Both the position numbers and the translations under genes were made by a program. The notes under the pieces were generated by a model. That model was not told the origin of the DNA. It ran no database searches and saw only the letters and a program-made list of their open reading frames with translations. From NCBI GenBank assembly GCA_902795755.1, contig CADBMO010000042.1, positions 1 through 11,098 of the forward strand: DNA of 11,098 bases, given 5' to 3'. This DNA comes from an uncultured Erysipelotrichaceae bacterium. GTDB lineage: Bacteria; Bacillota_I; Bacilli_A; RF39; UBA660. Of the stretch, positions 7,204 through 11,098 are shown in pieces (the first letter of the stretch is position 1; every line of letters starts with the position of its first letter).

Positions 7204-7231
7204 ATAATATAATTATATAATTAAATCTTAA
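7204..7231 (-). promoter_or_regulatory. Possible pyk promoter
   Basis: On the minus strand, TTAAGA (7231-7226) is followed by a 16-base spacer and TATTAT (7209-7204). The whole stretch is AT-rich and holds other TATAAT-like strings (for example 7217-7212), so the exact boxes are uncertain. Some promoter is expected here because pyk has no upstream gene on its strand. Confidence 0.35.
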
Positions 7232-7263
7232 AAAAATAAATACAAAATATAATAATCTGTAAA

Positions 7264-7293
7264 TTGACTTTATATACTCTTTTAAGGTATAAT
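7264..7293 (+). promoter_or_regulatory. Sigma-A-type promoter for the FemABX-like gene
   Basis: TTGACT (7264-7269), an 18-base spacer and a perfect TATAAT (7288-7293). The predicted transcript start near 7300 lies just upstream of the ribosome binding site at 7311-7316. Confidence 0.85.
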
Positions 7294-7310
7294 TAAGTAT
7301 AGAATAAAAT

Positions 7311-7316
7311 GGGAGG
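7311..7316 (+). promoter_or_regulatory. Ribosome binding site that sets the FemABX-like start at 7324
   Basis: GGGAGG lies 7 bases before the ATG at 7324. It overlaps the alternative ATG at 7309 and is only 1 base from the ATG at 7318, so neither of those can use it properly. Confidence 0.8.
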
Positions 7317-7323
7317 GATGTTT

Positions 7324-8577
7324 ATGCAAATAATACTACTTGATGAAACTAGATTTGATGAATTTGCTTTTAATCATCCTAACCACAGCTATTTCCAAAC
7401 AAGTAATTATGGTAAGTTTATGAGTAAGCAGGGGTATAATGCTTACTATTTTGGTATGGTAGATGATACAAACCAAATAAAAGCAGCAACACTAGTACTT
7501 GTAAAAAATGATAAAGAAAATAACAAAAGGAAAATGGGATATGCTCCTAGGGGCTTTTTAATTGACTGGAACGATGATAATTTGGTTTCTGAATTTACTA
7601 AGTTATTAAAAGAATTTCTAGCTAATAGAAGCTTTACTTTCTTAAAGGTGGATCCCGCAATTATATATAAAGAACATAACTTAGATGGCAGTGAAAAAAC
7701 ATCCGAGTTAACGCATGATGGATTCGTTGGGAAAATGCAAGGAATGGAATATATTCACCTAGGATATAACAATGGCACCGAGGCTAGTAAGTTAAGATGG
7801 AATGCATATACCACATTAAATCCAAACCTTGTAACACTTTATAACACTATTTCAAAAGACGCACGCGATAAAATAAAAGAAGCAAGTGCATTAGGTGGCC
7901 GCGTTTATAAAGGTTCTAATGATGATATTAACATGTTATATGATTTAATAAGCAAACCTAAACCTAGTTTAGAATACTTTTTAGATTATTACCACTTTTT
8001 TAATGCTAATGCTACGTTAGAAATATATTTTACTAAATTAGAACCTGCAACATATGTTAACTCAAGTAGAAATATTTATGAAAAAGAACAAATAAAAAAC
8101 AATGAATTAAACGCAAAGATGCAAGATTTAAGTATTGCCAATAGAGATTTACTAATAAACGAAAAAATGAAATCAGATGAACTACTTGCAGACTATAAAA
8201 ATAAAATGGTTGATGCCATTAATATGTTCCAATCATATCCTAACGGAATTGTAGTTGCGGGTACTGCGTTAATAAAATGTGGCAAAAAAGTATACATTGT
8301 TGCAAACGGAATAAAAGAAGAATTCAAGAAAAATTATCCTGATTATTTATTATATTGGCACTTATTTCAAGAACTTTCAAAACAAGGATATGAAGTGGTA
8401 GATTTTAATGGATTAACTGGTAATTATCTTAATGACGAAAGAACCAAGTATAAGGTAGAATTATCTAATCATATAGTTGAATATGTAGGAGAATTTGACT
8501 TAGTAATTAATAAGAAAGGTTATTACACAGGAAGCAAACTTAATCCTATAATATCATGGCTTAATAAGCCAATATAA
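7324..8577 (+). CDS. FemABX-family aminoacyltransferase (peptidoglycan bridge formation)
   Basis: FemABX enzymes add amino acids from aminoacyl-tRNA to the lipid II stem peptide, making the interpeptide bridge of the wall. The 417-aa length fits the family. Residue numbers count from the 7324 ATG. Visible signs are an N-terminal SYFQTSNYGKF (22-32), MGYAPRGFLIDW (71-82), a basic helix KDARDKIKEASALGGRVYKG (178-197), a long charged coiled-coil arm (about 250-298) as in FemA, and the C-terminal GNAT-like half with YLLYWHLFQELSKQGYEVVDFNGLTG (341-366) and VEYVGEFDLVI (385-395). An in-frame ATG at 7309 is less likely as the start: GGGAGG (7311-7316) fits the 7324 ATG with a 7-base spacer, and the promoter puts the transcript start near 7300. 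Which residue is added, and whether it is MurM-, FemA- or FemX-like, cannot be told. The gene stands alone. Confidence 0.9.
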   Translation: MQIILLDETRFDEFAFNHPNHSYFQTSNYGKFMSKQGYNAYYFGMVDDTNQIKAATLVLVKNDKENNKRKMGYAPRGFLIDWNDDNLVSEFTKLLKEFLANRSFTFLKVDPAIIYKEHNLDGSEKTSELTHDGFVGKMQGMEYIHLGYNNGTEASKLRWNAYTTLNPNLVTLYNTISKDARDKIKEASALGGRVYKGSNDDINMLYDLISKPKPSLEYFLDYYHFFNANATLEIYFTKLEPATYVNSSRNIYEKEQIKNNELNAKMQDLSIANRDLLINEKMKSDELLADYKNKMVDAINMFQSYPNGIVVAGTALIKCGKKVYIVANGIKEEFKKNYPDYLLYWHLFQELSKQGYEVVDFNGLTGNYLNDERTKYKVELSNHIVEYVGEFDLVINKKGYYTGSKLNPIISWLNKPI

Positions 8578-8608
8578 AAAGACATTCAATGAATGTCTTT
8601 TTATATTG
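8570..8608. terminator. Bidirectional terminator containing both convergent stop codons
   Basis: An 18-base arm (8570-8587) is perfectly complementary to 8591-8608 around a 3-base loop. The core is GACATTC/GAATGTC with A5 and T5 next to it, so either strand gives a stem followed by a U run. It contains the TAA of the FemABX-like gene (8575-8577) and the TAA of the unknown gene (8603-8601). It can therefore end transcription from both sides. Confidence 0.9.
8581..8597. repeat. Terminator-stem repeat, copy 1 (GACATTC/GAATGTC)
   Basis: GACATTCAATGAATGTC flanked by A5 and T5. It differs from the copy at 10781-10798 by one base in the loop. The pair lies at the two ends of the unknown 700-aa gene. 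Confidence 0.7.
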
Positions 8609-10703
8609 AAAGTTTTCTTATTATTTGATTAATTAAATGATCTATATTATAATCCATTTCTTGTCCATATAATTTACATTCTTGTAATTTTCTACCATTT
8701 AAATATTCATCTTTTATTATGCTTAATATTTCATCATATGACATACCTTTTTCTAATAATCTTATAAATTTATCATTATACTTTAAGTATATAGCCTTTG
8801 CATAGTTTTCCTCTAGGCCTTGTAAAATGCTATTAATTTCTTTCCCATTCTTTCTATAATCATAAATTTCATCCTTATTTTGAAGATTATCATATGAATT
8901 AATGGTACTTCTAATATAGAAATATAATGTTGCAATTTGTTCAAGTGGCATATATTGTGTTGCAAAAGAAATTGATTCTTCAACACGATAATTATAATCT
9001 ACTTTATCATATTCAACTTGATTGTTGTTCTCTAACATTAATTCTATTATTTTAGCATTTATTTTTGCTTTAAGCATATTTGGAGTTGGTATAATCATAT
9101 CCATTTGTAATAAGTCAGGATGCAAAGTGGTTTTAACATTATCAACAAAAGACTTCTTTTCATCTGTTGATAAGCTGTCATAGTATAATATAACACGTTC
9201 ATATAAAACATCATAAATACTTAATAGTTTAATATAACTACTATCTCTTTTTGTGCTATATAAATCATTAGGAGCGTTTAAATATATACGATTTATTATG
9301 TTTAAAACATGTGTAATATCAATTTTATCCCCAACAATAATATCAGCAATTTTTGCATCTTCTTCAATTTTTGGTTCATCTTTTTCTAATTCTATTAATA
9401 AGGCTTTAGTTTCTTCTTCTCCAACGCAATTTTTAAACTCTTGATAAAAAGCATAGTTACCTTCATACATTCTTAGTGCGGTTTTAGGTAACATATGTGT
9501 GTGCTCTTCATTTCCGACTTTTATAGCAAGCGTCTCTTCACTATCCCATGTGACATCAATAGGCTTACTACTATCAATCATACGCAACATTTTAGTTTGA
9601 ATTTGCTCTATTGGTAAATCTTGATTCTTTATAGCAGGCTGTAATACTTTTGTTTCAGAATCAAGGCCATATAAATCAGTAGATTTATAAGTTGGGGGTT
9701 TTTCAATTCCTTTTGTTTCAACTTGTTGTTTTGATGGCACATTTAAATCACCTAAAGCAGAATTAATTGCGCTTATAACAGGTTCTTCATAACCATCTTC
9801 TAACCATGATTCATCAAAATCTTCTTGACCCCTAGTTTGAGCATCTAATTCATCATAAATTTTATTATTTTCAACAACCATTTCTCCACGTACTTTTTTA
9901 ATAAAGTAGTCCAATAATATTTTAAGTAGCCTATCATCAGAGTGATTTTGGCGCTTTTCAATTAAATAACTACTTAACATATATTCATCAATAACGTGAA
10001 TATCGCTACCCAAACTATTTATTTCCTTGATTAATTTTCCTGTATAATGATCTCTTAGTAACTTAACGTTAGCATTTCTTATTTTTCTAGCCAAATTAAT
10101 AATAGTTTTTCTATTGCTTAGGTCTATATCTAAGGATTTAATAAAATCTGTAAAATCAGATAGTTTAAAACTATAATCATCATCATAATCAGTATTATAA
10201 TATGTATGATTAGCATTTACTGGGCTATGATTTGTGGTATCATAACTTTCACCTCTACTAAGTGGTAAATTTTTATTAGACTTTGCATAAGACTTTTTAT
10301 TTCTTTTTCTCATAGATGTTTGCTTCTCTTTTTCCGCATCTTTTACATCTGTAGTTAATCTATAAATTTTTATAAATTTTTCAATATAACTAATTGGATT
10401 TTTTTCGAATTTTTCACATAGATCAATGTTACTAATATTAGTTCTATCAAACACTTCGTAAAAAGCACTGTGCGAGAATTTCATCTTTGATTTTGATAAT
10501 ACATCTAGTATTTCTCTAACCTTTACATTTCTACTAGTCTCTGAATGATTTGAAAGAAACTCTTTAATTAATGAGTTAAGTTTTATTTTACTAGCAAAAT
10601 CAACATTTAAAATAACAGGTATACTTTCGATAAAAAGTTTTTGTTTATTATAATCTAATAATTCAAAAGCATCATCGAAATTGTTATTATAATCGTTATT
10701 CAT
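8601..10703 (-). CDS. Large hypothetical cytoplasmic protein, about 700 aa, family not recognised
   Basis: I do not recognise this protein. From the 10703 ATG it is 700 aa with no signal peptide or membrane segment. Visible layout: a helical block (about 10-120), a very basic linker (about 123-145, with MRKRNKKSYAKSNKN), an Asn/Asp/Tyr-rich stretch (about 155-178), a second helical block (about 180-277), an acidic flexible region (about 278-355) and a long helical C-terminal half (about 365-700) with many Tyr, Ile and Asn. No nuclease, ATPase or methylase motif was found. The ATG at 10718 is disfavoured: the TATAAT at 10728-10723 would start transcription near 10716, and GGAGG (10716-10712) fits the 10703 ATG with an 8-base spacer. 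It is monocistronic, between tuf and the convergent FemABX-like gene, with terminators sharing one stem sequence on either side. Base composition looks like that of its neighbours. Confidence 0.85.
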   Translation of the reverse strand: MNNDYNNNFDDAFELLDYNKQKLFIESIPVILNVDFASKIKLNSLIKEFLSNHSETSRNVKVREILDVLSKSKMKFSHSAFYEVFDRTNISNIDLCEKFEKNPISYIEKFIKIYRLTTDVKDAEKEKQTSMRKRNKKSYAKSNKNLPLSRGESYDTTNHSPVNANHTYYNTDYDDDYSFKLSDFTDFIKSLDIDLSNRKTIINLARKIRNANVKLLRDHYTGKLIKEINSLGSDIHVIDEYMLSSYLIEKRQNHSDDRLLKILLDYFIKKVRGEMVVENNKIYDELDAQTRGQEDFDESWLEDGYEEPVISAINSALGDLNVPSKQQVETKGIEKPPTYKSTDLYGLDSETKVLQPAIKNQDLPIEQIQTKMLRMIDSSKPIDVTWDSEETLAIKVGNEEHTHMLPKTALRMYEGNYAFYQEFKNCVGEEETKALLIELEKDEPKIEEDAKIADIIVGDKIDITHVLNIINRIYLNAPNDLYSTKRDSSYIKLLSIYDVLYERVILYYDSLSTDEKKSFVDNVKTTLHPDLLQMDMIIPTPNMLKAKINAKIIELMLENNNQVEYDKVDYNYRVEESISFATQYMPLEQIATLYFYIRSTINSYDNLQNKDEIYDYRKNGKEINSILQGLEENYAKAIYLKYNDKFIRLLEKGMSYDEILSIIKDEYLNGRKLQECKLYGQEMDYNIDHLINQIIRKLSI

Positions 10704-10711
10704 AGCCATAG

Positions 10712-10716
10712 CCTCC
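10712..10716 (-). promoter_or_regulatory. Ribosome binding site that sets the unknown gene's start at 10703
   Basis: GGAGG on the minus strand, 8 bases before the ATG at 10703. It lies inside the extra codons that the 10718 start would add. Confidence 0.7.
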
Positions 10717-10722
10717 ATAACT

Positions 10723-10728
10723 ATTATA
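10723..10728 (-). promoter_or_regulatory. -10 element of the unknown 700-aa gene
   Basis: A perfect TATAAT on the minus strand with no recognisable -35 at the usual spacing. It puts the transcript start near 10716, which is downstream of the ATG at 10718. This gives a very short leader to the ATG at 10703. Confidence 0.55.
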
Positions 10729-10775
10729 TCATTTATATATGATTATTAATCTTTTTTTGTTTTAAAGTGTAAAGT

Positions 10776-10802
10776 AAAAAGACATTCAATTGAATGTCTT
10801 TT
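10776..10802 (-). terminator. Intrinsic terminator after tuf
   Basis: The perfect 18-base palindrome GACATTCAATTGAATGTC (10781-10798) is flanked by A5 and T4. On the minus strand it is followed by a T run. It begins about 10 bases past the tuf stop. The stem core is the same as in the shared terminator at 8570-8608. Confidence 0.88.
10781..10798. repeat. Terminator-stem repeat, copy 2 (GACATTC/GAATGTC)
   Basis: GACATTCAATTGAATGTC flanked by A5 and T4, followed by TATA as in copy 1. It lies about 2.2 kb from copy 1 and ends the tuf transcript. Confidence 0.7.
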
Positions 10803-10812
10803 ATATAACTAA

Positions 10813-11098
10813 TTAAGCATCAATTTTAGTAACTGTACCAGCACCAACAGTACGTCCACCTTCACGGATAGAGAATTTAGTACCATTTTCAAGTGCGATT
10901 GGTGCGATTAACTCAACTGACATACTTACGTTATCACCAGGCATAACCATTTCAGTTCCTTCTGGTAATGTAACAACACCTGTTACGTCAGTAGTTCTGA
11001 AATAGAATTGTGGTCTGTAGTTTGAGAAGAATGGAGTGTGTCTTCCACCTTCTTCTTTACTTAATACATAAACTTGAGCTTCAAATTTAGTATGTGGA
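10813..11098 (-). CDS. tuf: Elongation factor Tu, C-terminal part (cut by window edge)
   Basis: EF-Tu brings aminoacyl-tRNA to the ribosome as a GTP complex. Only the last 94 residues are inside the window, essentially domain III. They read PHTKFEAQVYVLSKEEGGRH, then TPFFSNYRPQFYFRTTDVTG, LPEGTEMVMPGDNVSMSVEL, IAPIALENGTKFSIREGG and RTVGAGTVTKIDA before a TAA stop. These are the near-invariant EF-Tu blocks (HTPFFSNYRPQFYFRTTDVTG and REGGRTVGAG). The GTPase domain and the start lie beyond the right edge. A strong intrinsic terminator follows the stop, so tuf ends its transcript here and the unknown gene downstream uses its own promoter. Confidence 0.98.
   Translation of the reverse strand, partial: PHTKFEAQVYVLSKEEGGRHTPFFSNYRPQFYFRTTDVTGVVTLPEGTEMVMPGDNVSMSVELIAPIALENGTKFSIREGGRTVGAGTVTKIDA

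Noticed and set aside
9253..9444. Plus-strand frame inside the unknown 700-aa gene
   Set aside because: It is short, antisense and lacks a convincing ribosome binding site. The minus-strand frame is long and continuous.
8980..10703. Internal duplication of the helical blocks (about 10-120 and 180-277) in the unknown protein
   Set aside because: Both are charged helical stretches of similar size, but I could not find matching residues by eye beyond composition.
8581..10798. The twin GACATTC hairpins as ends of an insertion sequence or integron-like cassette
   Set aside because: Each is a working-looking terminator directly after a stop codon. There is no transposase or integrase and no target-site duplication is visible. 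A cassette origin remains only a question.
1..11098. Mycoplasma-type code (TGA read as Trp)
   Set aside because: Tryptophans are encoded by TGG, and TGA ends the CapA-like gene exactly at the smpB start.

Overview
The window is a strongly AT-rich, gene-dense stretch of a low-GC Gram-positive (Firmicutes/Bacilli-type) chromosome. It carries nine protein genes, two of them cut by the window edges. Tryptophan is encoded by TGG (for example near the start of the CapA-like gene) and TGA serves as a stop (end of that gene), so this is genetic code 11 and not the Mycoplasma code. A FemABX-type cell-wall enzyme and a membrane-anchored CapA-like protein argue for a walled cell. Placement below Bacilli (for example an uncultured gut lineage) is a guess.

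Layout from low to high coordinate. On the minus strand, in transcription order, lie secG (3689-3480), rnr (3417-1279), a capA-like gene (1316-156) and the start of smpB (159 to the edge). rnr, capA and smpB overlap one another, so they look like one translationally coupled unit, while a terminator separates secG from rnr. Upstream is a solitary 221-aa coiled-coil/proline-rich gene (4448-3783) with its own promoter and terminator. Further upstream is a pyk-eno pair (7172-5778 and 5768-4539), the last two steps of glycolysis, in which the eno ribosome binding site shares bases with the pyk stop. A FemABX-like gene runs on the plus strand (7324-8577), divergent from pyk. It converges on a large unrecognised gene (10703-8601, minus), and the two share one long hairpin that contains both stop codons. 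The 3' end of tuf (EF-Tu) closes the window on the minus strand, followed by a terminator whose stem nearly copies that shared hairpin.

Most of the content is core machinery: glycolysis, protein export, RNA decay and ribosome rescue, translation elongation and wall synthesis. I see no tRNA, rRNA, CRISPR array, insertion sequence or phage gene. No gap between genes exceeds about 150 bases.

The parts worth a second look are the unrecognised 700-aa protein flanked by twin terminator stems, the small coiled-coil protein with an exactly repeated seven-residue motif kept despite synonymous codon change, the surface gene embedded between rnr and smpB, and an enolase with a shortened C-terminus. I do not see clear evidence of a new multi-gene system.
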